DNA of 64,000 bases, from assembly GCF_040560245.1 (NCBI RefSeq), contig NZ_JAKMWP010000009.1. One strand, given 5' to 3'. Both the position numbers and the translations under genes were made by a program. Positions 14,492 through 24,060 of this stretch are shown piece by piece. This DNA is from Morganella sibonii. Lineage in GTDB: Bacteria; Pseudomonadota; Gammaproteobacteria; Enterobacterales; Enterobacteriaceae. The notes under the pieces were generated by a model, which was not told the origin of the DNA, did not search any database, and worked only from the letters and a program-made list of their open reading frames with translations. Each line of letters starts with the position of its first letter. The first letter of the stretch is position 1.

Positions 14492-15262
14492 TTATTTTGC
14501 AGCTTTCGCTGCTGCTGCGGCTTTGACGATCACGCCGAATGCATCAGCTTTCAGTGATGCGCCGCCGACTAATGCACCGTCGATATCCGGCTGAGTGAAC
14601 AGCTCTGCGGCATTCTTATCGTTCACAGAACCGCCGTACTGGATAATAACCTGCTCTGCCACTTTCGCATCTTTCTTCGCGATATGGCTGCGGATAAATT
14701 TGTGGACTGCCTGTGCCTGCGCTGGGGTGGCGGATTTGCCGGTGCCGATAGCCCAGATAGGCTCATAGGCAATGACCGCGCCGAGGAAAGCGTCTGCACC
14801 CTGGGTGTTCAGAACGGCATCAATCTGGCGTGCGCAGACTTCTTCGGTTTTACCCGCTTCATTTTCCGCTTCGGATTCACCGATACACAGTACCGGGGTC
14901 AGACCCAGTTTTTTCAGGACAGCAAATTTTTCTGCCACTAATTCATCACTTTCACCGTGGTAAGTACGGCGTTCGGAGTGGCCGATAATGATGTAGTGTG
15001 CGCCGATGTCTTTCAGCATCTCAGGAGATGTTTCGCCGGTGAACGCGCCGGAGAGATTCAGACCGGTATCCTGGGCACCCAGTACAATGGAAGAGCCCGC
15101 CAGAACCTGCTTGGCCTGAGAGAGATAAATTGCCGGTGGTGCGATCGCAACATCACACCCGGTGACATTACCGATTTCATGACGCAGAGCGGTGATCAGC
15201 TCGTGAACCATTTTACTGCTGCCGTTCAGCTTCCAGTTACCCATAACTAAGGGATGTCGCAT
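14492..15262 (-). CDS. tpiA: Triosephosphate isomerase
   Basis: This enzyme interconverts dihydroxyacetone phosphate and glyceraldehyde 3-phosphate in glycolysis. The 256-residue TIM barrel has the N-terminal Asn/Lys (MGNWKLNG), the catalytic His in IGHSERR, the catalytic Glu in AYEPIWAIGTG followed by the flexible loop, and phosphate-binding YGGSVNDKN and GALVGGASL. A strong Shine-Dalgarno (AGGAGG) precedes the ATG. The Ala/Lys-rich C-terminus (KAAAAAKAAK) is common in enterobacterial TpiA. It also receives DHAP from the glp genes encoded nearby. Confidence 0.98.
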   Translation of the reverse strand: MRHPLVMGNWKLNGSSKMVHELITALRHEIGNVTGCDVAIAPPAIYLSQAKQVLAGSSIVLGAQDTGLNLSGAFTGETSPEMLKDIGAHYIIIGHSERRTYHGESDELVAEKFAVLKKLGLTPVLCIGESEAENEAGKTEEVCARQIDAVLNTQGADAFLGAVIAYEPIWAIGTGKSATPAQAQAVHKFIRSHIAKKDAKVAEQVIIQYGGSVNDKNAAELFTQPDIDGALVGGASLKADAFGVIVKAAAAAKAAK

Positions 15263-15395
15263 TGTATTTCCTCCTGCCGGAATAAGTTAAATGACTTAAG
15301 CTTTATTACCATTGTCCGCGCAGAGCGGCGAACAGGCAAACAGAGAGACAGTATAGTGAAACCGGCGCGAAATAGCTTTGCTTTTCGGCCACTGT

Positions 15396-16016
15396 TTACT
15401 GTGTCGTATCACTATTAGATAGCGAAAGCTTAATCGGTTCAATAGCGAAAGTTACCCCATTTATCTCATCAACTACCAGAAGATAGCGTAATGCACCGAA
15501 TTGAGAGGCATAAGTCCCGGTTTTGAAATCCGTTGCCAGCGCTCTGCTCAGGGCGGCATCAATATTGCTTTGGTTAAGTGTCGGTTCAAACTGAATAATC
15601 AGCGCCTTAATATAGGCCAGCATCAGAGCACGATTGGCTTTTTCCGCCGTACTGTCAGCGCCCGGCAGCAGGGTCAGCTGGAGGCTTTTGATTTTTTCAC
15701 TGTCGCGTTCGAGAACGGCAGAGGAGTAAATATAAGGGCTGATGCGGGTTGCCGCCCGCAGATAGCTGGCGGTAATGTCGTTTGAGGCCACGACTTTGTA
15801 TTCCCGTAATGGCAGCGACGGGTTGTTGCGGTTAAACTGTTCGCGCATAACGGGGATGGTGATGCCGAAGGCCGGTGCATCCGCCTGAAGCCAGAGTGTT
15901 TCCGGTGAACAGGGGATGGGGATAAGTACCGCGTCACCTGCCGCCGCCGGTATGGCAGGCAGCAGTGTGCATCCTGCTGTCAGGGCGGTCAGTACGGTTT
16001 TTTTGACTGCGTTCAT
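15396..16016 (-). CDS. yiiQ: YiiQ-like periplasmic DUF1454 protein
   Basis: This 206-residue exported protein of unknown function is similar to E. coli YiiQ in position (next to tpiA) and in blocks such as REQFN-NPSLPL-EY near the start and ALRYLLVVDEINGVTFAIEPIKLSLS at the C-terminus. A signal peptide covers about residues 1-27 (ending PAAAG) when translation starts at the ATG at 16016. An upstream ATG at 16058 would add 14 residues and weaken the signal peptide. It is divergent from the DUF805 gene. No enzymatic motif is visible. Confidence 0.85.
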   Translation of the reverse strand: MNAVKKTVLTALTAGCTLLPAIPAAAGDAVLIPIPCSPETLWLQADAPAFGITIPVMREQFNRNNPSLPLREYKVVASNDITASYLRAATRISPYIYSSAVLERDSEKIKSLQLTLLPGADSTAEKANRALMLAYIKALIIQFEPTLNQSNIDAALSRALATDFKTGTYASQFGALRYLLVVDEINGVTFAIEPIKLSLSNSDTTQ

Positions 16017-16073
16017 AGCGACTCCCTGTGGTCCGTCTGCAATATAACCAGTGTACACGATTAGGAAAGAGAA

Positions 16074-16502
16074 ATGACACTACAACAATGGGCGTTTTCG
16101 TTTCACGGGCGGATCGGCCGCAAAGCATTTTGGGCGGGGATCGGCGTGTGCGGCGCAGTGCTGTTTCTCCTGATGTCATTGCAGGGGCTGTTTCAGTTAC
16201 CTGTTGAAGTGATTATGGTGCCTGTGCTGGTGGTGATGTATCCCGCCGCCGCGATTTTTACCAAACGCCTGCATGACCGCAACAAGCGTGGCGGCTGGGC
16301 GTTAATGCTGGTGATGGCGTGGGCACTTACCACACCGGACTGGAGCCTCGCCGGTGATTTCTGGCAGTGGGGACTGGGGCGTTTTCTGCCGATTTTTATC
16401 GTGATGATAATGGTGCTCGACTGCGGTGTGTTTAAAAGCCTTGATGAGGGCAACCGCTTCGGGGAGAGCACGCAGCCGGTGGATAAAATCGACAGCCTCT
16501 GA
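16074..16502 (+). CDS. yiiR: DUF805 inner-membrane protein (YiiR-like)
   Basis: This 142-residue protein of unknown function belongs to the DUF805 family. The FSFHGRIGRKAFW motif (about 8-20) and the cytoplasmic KRLHDRNKRGGW motif (about 64-75) are typical. Hydrophobic helices lie near 25-42, 46-62, 78-90 and 105-122. It occupies the same place as E. coli yiiR, between yiiQ and fpr, convergent with fpr. The name is given mainly by position and family. Confidence 0.85.
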   Translation: MTLQQWAFSFHGRIGRKAFWAGIGVCGAVLFLLMSLQGLFQLPVEVIMVPVLVVMYPAAAIFTKRLHDRNKRGGWALMLVMAWALTTPDWSLAGDFWQWGLGRFLPIFIVMIMVLDCGVFKSLDEGNRFGESTQPVDKIDSL

Positions 16503-16536
16503 AGCAGAGACAGCGGGAAAACCCGCTGCCACAGGC

Positions 16537-17286
16537 TCACCAGTATTGCTCGCTGGTGATATGACCGGGCTTGCGGCGCAGGTGTTTGCGCATTTCCCGC
16601 TCTGTTTTCAGCAAATTCTGTGTATCTTTTACCATTTCCGGGTTACCGCACAGCATGACATGGCTGTTGCCGGCGGTCAGCGGTAACCCGGCTGCCGCTT
16701 CCAGCTCACCGGTGCGGATCAGCGCCGGTACCCGGCCATGCAGTGAGCTTTCCGCATGCTCCCGGCTGACGACCGTCACAATCCGCAGTTTGTCACTCCC
16801 GATTTTTTTCTGTAATTCCTGCATCAGCGGCAGATAGCTCAGGTCGGCGGCATAACGCACGGCATGTACCAGCACAATATGACGGAACCGCTCCAGATCC
16901 CTGCCGTATTGCAGAATGGATAAAAACGGGCCGATGGCGGTGCCGGTGGAGAGCATCCAGAGGGTATCGCAGTCCGGTACCTCATCAAGTACGAAAAAGC
17001 CGGATGCTTCATCGGTGATGAGCAGTTCATCTCCCGGGGTCAGTGCTGCCAGACGCGGGCTGAGTTTACCGTCGCCGACGGTGACCAGGTAAAATTCAAG
17101 ATCATCATTATCCGGTGCATTAACATAAGAATAAGCGCGCTGTATGCGTTCACCGCTGATTTCCAGGCCGAGTTTGGCAAATTGTCCCGCGGTAAACGGG
17201 CGGACAGGTGCCTGAACATGCAGGCTGAATAAAGTGTCAGTCCAATGTGTGACACGTGTGACACGTCCTGTGATCCAGTTTGACAT
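16537..17286 (-). CDS. fpr: Ferredoxin/flavodoxin-NADP+ reductase
   Basis: This FAD enzyme of 249 residues (E. coli 248) passes electrons between NADPH and flavodoxin or ferredoxin. The FAD-binding RAYSYVNAPD (about 50-59) and GKLSPRLAAL lie in the N-terminal barrel. The NADP domain has STGTAIGPFLSI (near 113), VHAVRYAADLSYLP and VMLCGNPEMV. The C-terminus ends in LRRKPGHITSEQYW with the terminal aromatic residue that stacks on FAD. In E. coli it is controlled by SoxS; no clear soxbox was identified here. Confidence 0.97.
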   Translation of the reverse strand: MSNWITGRVTRVTHWTDTLFSLHVQAPVRPFTAGQFAKLGLEISGERIQRAYSYVNAPDNDDLEFYLVTVGDGKLSPRLAALTPGDELLITDEASGFFVLDEVPDCDTLWMLSTGTAIGPFLSILQYGRDLERFRHIVLVHAVRYAADLSYLPLMQELQKKIGSDKLRIVTVVSREHAESSLHGRVPALIRTGELEAAAGLPLTAGNSHVMLCGNPEMVKDTQNLLKTEREMRKHLRRKPGHITSEQYW

Positions 17287-17611
17287 GCATAACCTCCGTC
17301 AGTCGCAGAGTCATCGTTATTAATATGTAAACCAGTGTAATGAGCCGGCGGGGAAAAATGTATCGATTAAATGCGTCAGAGGATACTGTCGCATGAATAC
17401 GATAAATCAGGATGAAGTGTACAGTTTAGTTGCCGGAAACAGCATAAAAACGGTCGTTTGGTAACAAAAATAAATGTGTGAACTATCTCCCAAAATTTTT
17501 TTAATTTGCTATTTTATACAGTATCGCAAGTATGACTGATTCCGGCCGTAATTATCACTGCCGGAATTGTGCTGTGCCCTCCCGGTAACAATGTAAAGAC
17601 TGACAATAAAA
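17287..17611. other. Intergenic region between fpr and emrD
   Basis: This gap should hold the divergent promoters of fpr and emrD. It is AT-rich near 17480-17530. I see no gene and no regulatory site that I can name with confidence. Confidence 0.5.
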
Positions 17612-18799
17612 ATGAAAAAACTGGAAAACTTTCATCTGCTGGTAATGCTGATTGCGCTGATTGCTGTCGGGCAAATGACGCAAACGGTGTATGTGCCGGT
17701 AATAACAGATATTGCACTGGATTTCGGTGAACCTGCGGGTGCCGTTCAGAGCGTGATGGCCGCGTATTTATTTACCTATGGTGCATCCCAGCTTATTTAC
17801 GGGCCGATCTCAGATAAAATCGGCCGTCGTCCGGTGATCCTCACCGGATTATTTATTTATGTACTCTCCACGACCGTCGCGCTGTTTTCGCCGAACCTGA
17901 CCATGCTGGTCATTGCCAGCGGATTACAGGGATTGGGCACCGGTGTGGCCGGGGTGATGGCGCGGACCATGCCGCGTGATTTATATACCGGGATTTCTCT
18001 GCGTTATGCCAACAGCCTGCTGAATATGGGGATTCTGGTCAGCCCGCTGATTGCTCCGATGCTCGGCGGTGCGCTGGCGTTTTTCTTCGGCTGGCGCGCC
18101 TGTTATGCGTTTCTGCTGCTGCTCGGCCTGGCGGTGGGCTACAACATGTGGCATAAACTGCCGGAAACCCGTCCGCCGATGAAAGAGAAACCAAAAATGT
18201 GGGCCTCTTTCCGTCTGCTGCTGACCAACCGGACATTTGTGCCGTATCTGGCGATGCTGATTTGCGGTCTGGCCGGGGTGGCGGTGTTTGAGGCATCCAG
18301 CGGCGTGCTGATGCGTGACGGCCTGGGCCTGGGCAGTATGGCGGTAAGTATTCTGTTTATTTTACCGATTCCGGCGGCATTTTTCGGCGCCTGGTTTGCC
18401 GGACGGGACAGTAAATCGTTCAGCTTTCTGGTGTGGTGTGCCGTGATTTGCTGCCTGGCAGCCGGGGCACTGATGTGGATACCCGGGCTGATGGGGGTGA
18501 TGAATGTCTGGACATTGCTGATCCCTGCGGCACTGTTCTTCTTCGGCGCGGGGATGCTGTTCCCGCTGGCAACCACGGCGGCCATGGAGCCGTTCCCGTA
18601 TCTGGCGGGCGCTGCCGGTGCGCTGGTGGGCGGATTACAGAATGTGGGTTCCGGTGTCGCCACCTGGATTTCGGCGATGATGCCGCAGGGCGGGCAGGGT
18701 AGTGTCGGCCTGCTGATGCTGGTGGTCTCCGTGATTATGATGTTGTGCTGGCTGCCGCTGGCTCACCGGTTGCAGAATCAGCAGCCGATGGCATCCTGA
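17612..18799 (+). CDS. emrD: Multidrug efflux MFS transporter EmrD
   Basis: This 395-residue inner-membrane drug/H+ antiporter of the DHA1 subfamily has 12 predicted helices. GQMTQTVYVP in helix 1, the loop 2-3 motif GPISDKIGRRPVI and the motif C-like GILVSPLIAPMLGG are visible. The C-terminal half keeps blocks very like E. coli EmrD (SILFILPIPAAFFGAWFAG and FFFGAGMLFPLATT). A Shine-Dalgarno is weak; the ATG at 17612 gives the family length. It is followed by a hairpin shared with the convergent glpQ. Confidence 0.95.
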   Translation: MKKLENFHLLVMLIALIAVGQMTQTVYVPVITDIALDFGEPAGAVQSVMAAYLFTYGASQLIYGPISDKIGRRPVILTGLFIYVLSTTVALFSPNLTMLVIASGLQGLGTGVAGVMARTMPRDLYTGISLRYANSLLNMGILVSPLIAPMLGGALAFFFGWRACYAFLLLLGLAVGYNMWHKLPETRPPMKEKPKMWASFRLLLTNRTFVPYLAMLICGLAGVAVFEASSGVLMRDGLGLGSMAVSILFILPIPAAFFGAWFAGRDSKSFSFLVWCAVICCLAAGALMWIPGLMGVMNVWTLLIPAALFFFGAGMLFPLATTAAMEPFPYLAGAAGALVGGLQNVGSGVATWISAMMPQGGQGSVGLLMLVVSVIMMLCWLPLAHRLQNQQPMAS

Positions 18800-18822
18800 G
18801 TCAGACTTCCGATAATAAGAAA

Positions 18823-18847
18823 ACGGGCACCGCGGTGCCCGTTGTTC
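18823..18847. terminator. Terminator between emrD and glpQ
   Basis: ACGGGCACCG and CGGTGCCCGT form a perfect 10-bp stem. On the plus strand it is followed by TTGTTCTGTTT. It can serve the convergent genes emrD and glpQ. Confidence 0.7.
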
Positions 18848-18868
18848 TGTTTCGCAGCGGAGTAGTGA

Positions 18869-19951
18869 TCACTGATGCAGTTTATGTTTTTGCAGAAACT
18901 GTATACCTTTGTCCGGAAAATCAGTAAATATCCCTTCTGCTCCGGCCTGAATATAAATAGCATCGAATAACTGTTCAGTGTTCTCCGCATACGGCGGCAA
19001 GGCATCCGCGCGGACAGTAAACGGATGGATCATCAGTTGCGAGGCGTGTGCCTCTTTTGCCATCGGTGTCAGAGTGATGTGGCCCGGTCTGGACTCTTTG
19101 CTGATGAGCATATGATAATCAGGCCCGATGCCATCAGCATATGCTGCAATTTTACTCATCGCACCGGGAGCCATCATCCAGTCATAGTTATAGTTGACCC
19201 ATTTACCTTCCGCATTCTGTTCAAAGGTTTCCTGCCAGTCGGTGTAAGCGATCAGCTGTATCAGCATCAGATCCATCTTCATTTCCGGCATCAGCTCATT
19301 TTTGATGCGCTTTAATTCATTCGGATCGAAACACTGAAGAAATACCCCGGAATCTTTAGTCTGGTAGCCGTAGGCTTTCAGCACTTCCAGGGTTTTACGG
19401 GTGATATCTTTCCCTTCCTGACGGTGGAACCACGGCGCTTTGATTTCCGGGTAAATCCCGGTATTTTTTCCGGTGGAATGATTCAGACCCTGAATGAACT
19501 CAAGTTCTTCCTGAAAGGTATGAATACGGAAATCTGATTTTCCCATCGGAAAACGATCCGGATATTTTTGTACCGCTTTACCGTTTTCGATTTCAAACCC
19601 CTCAGTAAATTTCAGGGATTTAATTTCCGCAAGGGTAAAATCGATGGCGTAGTAACGGCCATCCTTACGTGCGCGGTCCGGAAAGCGTTTTGCCACATCG
19701 GTAACACGGTCGAGATAATGATCATGCAGGACGATGAGTTCATCATCTTTGGTCATCACCAGATCCTGTTCCAGATAATCAGCACCCTGCGCATATGCTA
19801 TCGCTTTGGCCGGCAGGGTATGCTCCGGCAGATAGCCGCTGGCGCCGCGGTGTGCAATCACAATCTTATTATCTGCCGCAAAAGCGGCAGAGCCGCAGAG
19901 CATGGCACCCGCGAGGGCACTGACAAGATAAAACTGACGGGATATATTCAT
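18869..19951 (-). CDS. glpQ: Periplasmic glycerophosphodiester phosphodiesterase
   Basis: This enzyme hydrolyses glycerophosphodiesters in the periplasm to glycerol 3-phosphate and an alcohol; GlpT imports the product. It has 360 residues. A signal peptide covers 1-25 (ending AAFAAD). The GDPD core has IAHRGASGYLPEHT with the catalytic His/Arg, the metal-binding Glu/Asp in YLEQDLVMTKDDELIVLHD, and later YPEIKAPWFH. GIFTDFPDKG closes the barrel. The gene lies 14 bp after glpT as in E. coli glpTQ. In this sequence glpT is frameshifted, so the product made by GlpQ may not be imported by this route. Confidence 0.97.
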   Translation of the reverse strand: MNISRQFYLVSALAGAMLCGSAAFAADNKIVIAHRGASGYLPEHTLPAKAIAYAQGADYLEQDLVMTKDDELIVLHDHYLDRVTDVAKRFPDRARKDGRYYAIDFTLAEIKSLKFTEGFEIENGKAVQKYPDRFPMGKSDFRIHTFQEELEFIQGLNHSTGKNTGIYPEIKAPWFHRQEGKDITRKTLEVLKAYGYQTKDSGVFLQCFDPNELKRIKNELMPEMKMDLMLIQLIAYTDWQETFEQNAEGKWVNYNYDWMMAPGAMSKIAAYADGIGPDYHMLISKESRPGHITLTPMAKEAHASQLMIHPFTVRADALPPYAENTEQLFDAIYIQAGAEGIFTDFPDKGIQFLQKHKLHQ

Positions 19952-19965
19952 CTGTCTGTCTCCGC

Positions 19966-21319
19966 TTAGGCTTTATTGCGGGCGATTTCATCGTGGTGTT
20001 TCTTCTCACCACGCATCACCACAACTAACAGGATCACAGCGAGCACACTGCCGCCAATCATGACACCGAAACCGCCATCCCAGCCGAAATAATCCACAGT
20101 AAAGCCGACGATGGCACTTGCTGCCACTGAGCCGCCGAGGTAGCCGAATAACCCGGTGAATCCCGCGGCTGTACCGGCTGCTTTCTTCGGTGCAAGTTCC
20201 AGGGCGTGCAGGCCGATCAGCATGACCGGGCCGTAAATCAGAAAGCCGATGGTGATCATACACGCCATATCAATAGCCGGATTTCCCGGCGGGTTGAGCC
20301 AGAAGACCACAGTAGCGATAGTCACCAGAGTCATAAAGAACACCCCGGTTGCGCCCCGGTTTCCTCTGAAGACTTTATCTGACATCCAGCCGCACAGCAG
20401 CGTGCCCGGTATCCCCGCCCATTCATACAGGAAATAGGCAAAAGAATAGCCTTTGATATCGAAATGTTTGACTTCCTGGAGATAGGTCGGTGACCAGTCC
20501 AGCACGCCGTAACGCAGCAGATAAACAAAGACGTTAGCAAAAGCGATGTACCACAGTAATTTATTCGGCAGAATATACTGCATAAAGATCTGTTTTGCCG
20601 TCAGTTCAACTTCACTGTTCTCTGTATAATCATCAGGATAGTCGTTTTTGTACTCTTCAATTGGCGGCAGGCCACAGGATTGCGGAGTGTCCCGCATCAG
20701 GGCAAAGGCGATGATTGCCACCAGGATAGCCGCAAATGCCGGCATATAAAACGCCGCTTTCCAGTCACCGAACCAATACATCCCCAGCAGCATCAGCATC
20801 GGCGGTAAGCCGCCGCCGACGTTATGGGCGCAGTTCCAGATTGATACAATCCCGCCGCGTTCTTTCTGTGACCACCAGTGAACCATGGTGCGTCCGCACG
20901 GCGGCCAGCCCATCCCCTGGAACCATCCGCAGATAAACAGGAGGATAGCCATCGATCCAGACGGAAGAGGTTGCCCAGTCGCAAAAGCCCATGATTAGCA
21001 TGACAGCGGAGGCAAGGATAAGTCCGGTCGGGAGAAAATAGCGCGGGTTAGCCCGGTCAGAAAACGATCCCATGATAAATTTGGAAAGACCGTAAGCAAT
21101 GGAGATCGCAGATAATGCCGTACCCAGCTCGCCTCTGGAGAATCCCTGCTCCATCAGGTTGGGGAAGGCCAGGGCAAAATTTTTCCGGACCAGGTAATAA
21201 GCGGCATAACCGAAAAAGATACCCATAAAGATTTGCCAGCGCAGACGGCGGTATACCGGATCAATTTGGTCAGCACTGAGCCGCTGAATATGTGGTGCGG
21301 GTTTAAACAGGCTTAGCAT
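19966..21319 (-). pseudogene. glpT: Glycerol-3-phosphate transporter, broken by a single-base frameshift
   Basis: GlpT exchanges glycerol 3-phosphate for phosphate and is also the main route of fosfomycin entry. The N-terminal frame (from 21319, MLSLFKPAPH) runs through the conserved FFGYAAYYLVRKNFALAFP to DWATSSV. It then goes out of frame at 20953. The rest, from MAILLFICGWFQGMGWPP to the end (328 residues), is intact in another frame. Minus-strand ATCGATGG where ATCATGG is expected means one extra base; removing it restores a 450-residue protein that aligns throughout. The ATG at 21319 has a better-spaced AGGGAG than the one at 21325. A sequencing error is the main alternative to a true mutation. 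Confidence 0.9.
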
Positions 21320-21413
21320 AGACATCTCCCTCGCTAAGTATTTGTCAGTATTTGATGGCGAAGTTTACCGGAATGGCAGCGGTTACCTTCATGTGTTTTC
21401 CTTTGCGCTCACA

Positions 21414-21438
21414 GAATATTCGTTTTGATTCGTTATTA
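21414..21438 (-). promoter_or_regulatory. Likely GlpR operator of glpTQ
   Basis: AATATTCGTTTTGATTCGTT contains two ATTCGTT half-sites like those of the GlpR repressor. It lies about 100 bp upstream of glpT and directly next to a CRP site. Confidence 0.5.
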
Positions 21439-21439
21439 C

Positions 21440-21455
21440 TGTGAATTTCAGCACA
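21440..21455 (-). promoter_or_regulatory. CRP site upstream of glpTQ
   Basis: TGTGA-ATTTCA-GCACA differs by one base from the CRP consensus TGTGA-N6-TCACA. It lies about 120 bp upstream of glpT, matching cAMP-CRP control of glp genes. Confidence 0.65.
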
Positions 21456-21588
21456 GGCAGTTACATTTTGATTACAGTTAGTGGTTTTTTGTGATCACCA
21501 ACTACTTTCCGGTAATTTAGTCTGCGGATAGGTATATTTACCGGGTCGGGCGGTTCTTTGTTCTGATGCTGATTGTTATTTTCGCGCA

Positions 21589-21615
21589 TAAAAAACCGCC
21601 GGTATTAACCGGCGG
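21589..21615 (-). terminator. glpFK terminator
   Basis: CCGCCGGT-TAATA-CCGGCGG (minus strand) is followed by six T residues, about 30 bp after the glpK stop. Confidence 0.9.
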
Positions 21616-21645
21616 CAGAGCGTTAAAACGAAAGGCGAAAAGGAA

Positions 21646-23172
21646 TCAGTTATGATCTTCCCAGCCCTGTGCGCGGGTAACGGCTTTCTTCCAGCCGTTA
21701 TAACGGACATTCCGTTCTGTTGTTTCAATGCCCGGACGGAACGTTTTCTCGATGGTGGATTTGGCTTTGATTTCTTCCGGGTCCTGCCAGAATCCGGTGG
21801 ATAACCCGGCCAGCAGTGCCGCACCCAGTGCAGTACTTTCGCGGATCAGCGGACGCTCTACGGGCGTGCCCAGAATATCGGACTGGAATTGCATCAGGAA
21901 ATTGTTGGCCACCGCGCCGCCATCCACACGCAGTGCTTTCAGGCGGGTACCGGCATCTGCCTGCATGGCTTCCAGCACGTCGCGGGTCTGATAAGCGATA
22001 GATTCCAGGGTGGCGCGGATCAGGTGATTGCTGTTCACACCCCGTGTCAGGCCGAAAATCGCACCGCGTGCATACGGGTCCCAGTATGGGGCGCCCAGAC
22101 CGGTAAATGCAGGAACCACATACACACCGTTACTGTCTTTGACTTTGGTGGCGAAGTATTCGGAATCCGTGGCATCGGCAATGATTTTCATCTCATCGCG
22201 CAGCCACTGAATGGACGCTCCGGCGACGAATACCGCTCCCTCAAGAGCATAATTCACTTCACCGCGCGGGCCGCAGGCAATAGTGGTCAGCAGGCCGTGC
22301 TCAGACAGCACCGCTTCTTTGCCGGTGTTCATCAGCAGGAAGCAGCCGGTACCGTAGGTGTTTTTCGCCATACCCGGCTGAACACACATCTGACCGAACA
22401 ACGCTGCCTGCTGGTCACCGGCAATACCCGCGATAGGAATACGGGTGCCGCCTTTCCCGCCGATGTTGGTTTTGCCGTAGATCTCCGATGAGGCTTTCAC
22501 TTCCGGCAGCATGGCTCGCGGGATACCGAACAGGTCGAGGATTTTCTGATCCCATTCCAGCTTACGGATGTTATACAGCATGGTGCGCGACGCATTGGTG
22601 TGATCGGTGACGTGCACACGTCCCTGAGTCATGCGCCAGACCAGCCAGGTATCGACGGTGCCGAACAGTAATTCGCCTTTCTCTGCTTTCTCCCGTGCAC
22701 CCTCGACATTATCGAGGATCCACTTCACTTTGGTGCCGGAGAAATACGGGTCAACCACCAGGCCGGTGTTTTCCCGGATATAGCGGACCATCTCTTCATC
22801 TTGTTTGAGGCCGGTGCAGTAATCTGATGTCCGGCGGCACTGCCAGACAATCGCATTGTAAACCGGTTTACCGCTCTCTTTTTCCCAGACAATGGTGGTT
22901 TCGCGCTGGTTAGTGATACCGATAGCGGCAACTTCATCCGGGTGCACATCTGTTTTGGCGAGTACTTCTGTTAAAACGGAGCTTTGTGTTGCCCAGATTT
23001 CCATCGGGTCATGCTCCACCCAGCCCGGTTTAGGGTAGATCTGGGTGAATTCGCGCTGCGCGATATCGACAATATCAGCATTACGATCAAAAAGTACCGC
23101 CCGTGAGCTGGTGGTTCCCTGATCCAGTGCGACGATATACTTTTTCTCACGAGTGATTGTTTCTGTTGTCAT
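21646..23172 (-). CDS. glpK: Glycerol kinase
   Basis: This enzyme phosphorylates glycerol to glycerol 3-phosphate with ATP, trapping glycerol brought in by GlpF. The FGGY-family protein has 508 residues (E. coli 502). The N-terminal VALDQGTTSSRAVLFD, substrate contacts in GITNQRETT, the catalytic Asp in GIAGDQQAALFGQ, and LRVDGGAVANNFLMQFQSD are present. It lies 69 bp after glpF and ends at a strong terminator, so glpFK is one operon as in E. coli. Allosteric control by EIIA-Glc and FBP is known for the family. Confidence 0.98.
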   Translation of the reverse strand: MTTETITREKKYIVALDQGTTSSRAVLFDRNADIVDIAQREFTQIYPKPGWVEHDPMEIWATQSSVLTEVLAKTDVHPDEVAAIGITNQRETTIVWEKESGKPVYNAIVWQCRRTSDYCTGLKQDEEMVRYIRENTGLVVDPYFSGTKVKWILDNVEGAREKAEKGELLFGTVDTWLVWRMTQGRVHVTDHTNASRTMLYNIRKLEWDQKILDLFGIPRAMLPEVKASSEIYGKTNIGGKGGTRIPIAGIAGDQQAALFGQMCVQPGMAKNTYGTGCFLLMNTGKEAVLSEHGLLTTIACGPRGEVNYALEGAVFVAGASIQWLRDEMKIIADATDSEYFATKVKDSNGVYVVPAFTGLGAPYWDPYARGAIFGLTRGVNSNHLIRATLESIAYQTRDVLEAMQADAGTRLKALRVDGGAVANNFLMQFQSDILGTPVERPLIRESTALGAALLAGLSTGFWQDPEEIKAKSTIEKTFRPGIETTERNVRYNGWKKAVTRAQGWEDHN

Positions 23173-23241
23173 AATTAAACCTGTTTTATTTCTGAGTGAA
23201 CAAACACGCGATAACGTAAGAGTACGCGATTCGCTGCGGTG

Positions 23242-24060
23242 TTATTTTTCTTCCCTGACATCACACACTTCACACGGCAGATGACGGCCGATCAGTTTGC
23301 GGTAACCAAATGCACCGAGTAATCCGCCGACGATTGGCGCAAACATCGGCACCAGGAAATACGGGATATCACGCCCGCCGGTGAAGGCAATATCTCCCCA
23401 GCCTGCAAGGTATGCAACGACTTTCGGGCCGAAGTCACGGGCAGGGTTAAGGGCGAAGCCGGTCAGCGGACCAAAGGAGCCGCCGATGACCGCAATCAGC
23501 AGACCAATCAGCAGTGGTGCCAGCGGACCGCGCGGCACACCGTTGCCGTCATCGGTCAGCGCCAGGATAAGGCAGACGAGGATAGCGGCGATCACCACTT
23601 CGATAAAGAATGCCTGACCCACGCTGACCGGTGCTGCCGGATAAGTGGAGAAAACACCGGCGGTAAAGAGGCTTTCCTGTGAGCCGCGCACAATATGATG
23701 CACCTGATCATAATCGAGGAACACATTGTAATACATAGCATAAACGAGAGCAGCAGCGGCAAAACCGCCGAGGAATTGTGCCACGATATACGGGAGCACT
23801 TTGCGGCGATCAAAGCAGGCAAACAGCCAGAGTGCGAGTGTCACGGCCGGGTTAAGGTGTGCGCCTGAGATCCCGGCTGTCAGATACACCGCCAGTGCCA
23901 CACCCAGACCCCAGATGATACTGACTTCCCATAATCCCTGTTGTGCACCGGCGATACGGACCGCGGCCACACAACCTAAACCAAAGAAGACCAGCAGTGC
24001 TGTACCCAGGAATTCGGAGAGACATTGTCCGAAGAGGGTCGGAGATTTTATTAGACTCAT
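23242..24060 (-). CDS. glpF: Glycerol facilitator GlpF
   Basis: This 272-residue inner-membrane aquaglyceroporin lets glycerol diffuse in for GlpK. There are six predicted helices and the two pore half-helices with NPA motifs: GAHLNPAVTLAL (about 70) and GFALNPARDFGPK (about 208). A cysteine-bearing tail ends HLPCEVCDVREEK. It is first in the glpFK operon; upstream DNA has GlpR-like half-sites. Length and motifs match E. coli GlpF (281). Confidence 0.97.
   Translation of the reverse strand: MSLIKSPTLFGQCLSEFLGTALLVFFGLGCVAAVRIAGAQQGLWEVSIIWGLGVALAVYLTAGISGAHLNPAVTLALWLFACFDRRKVLPYIVAQFLGGFAAAALVYAMYYNVFLDYDQVHHIVRGSQESLFTAGVFSTYPAAPVSVGQAFFIEVVIAAILVCLILALTDDGNGVPRGPLAPLLIGLLIAVIGGSFGPLTGFALNPARDFGPKVVAYLAGWGDIAFTGGRDIPYFLVPMFAPIVGGLLGAFGYRKLIGRHLPCEVCDVREEK

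Noticed and set aside
20953..20953. Treating glpT as two separate genes
   Set aside because: Neither half has its own start signals and together they align to the whole of GlpT, so one frameshifted gene is simpler.
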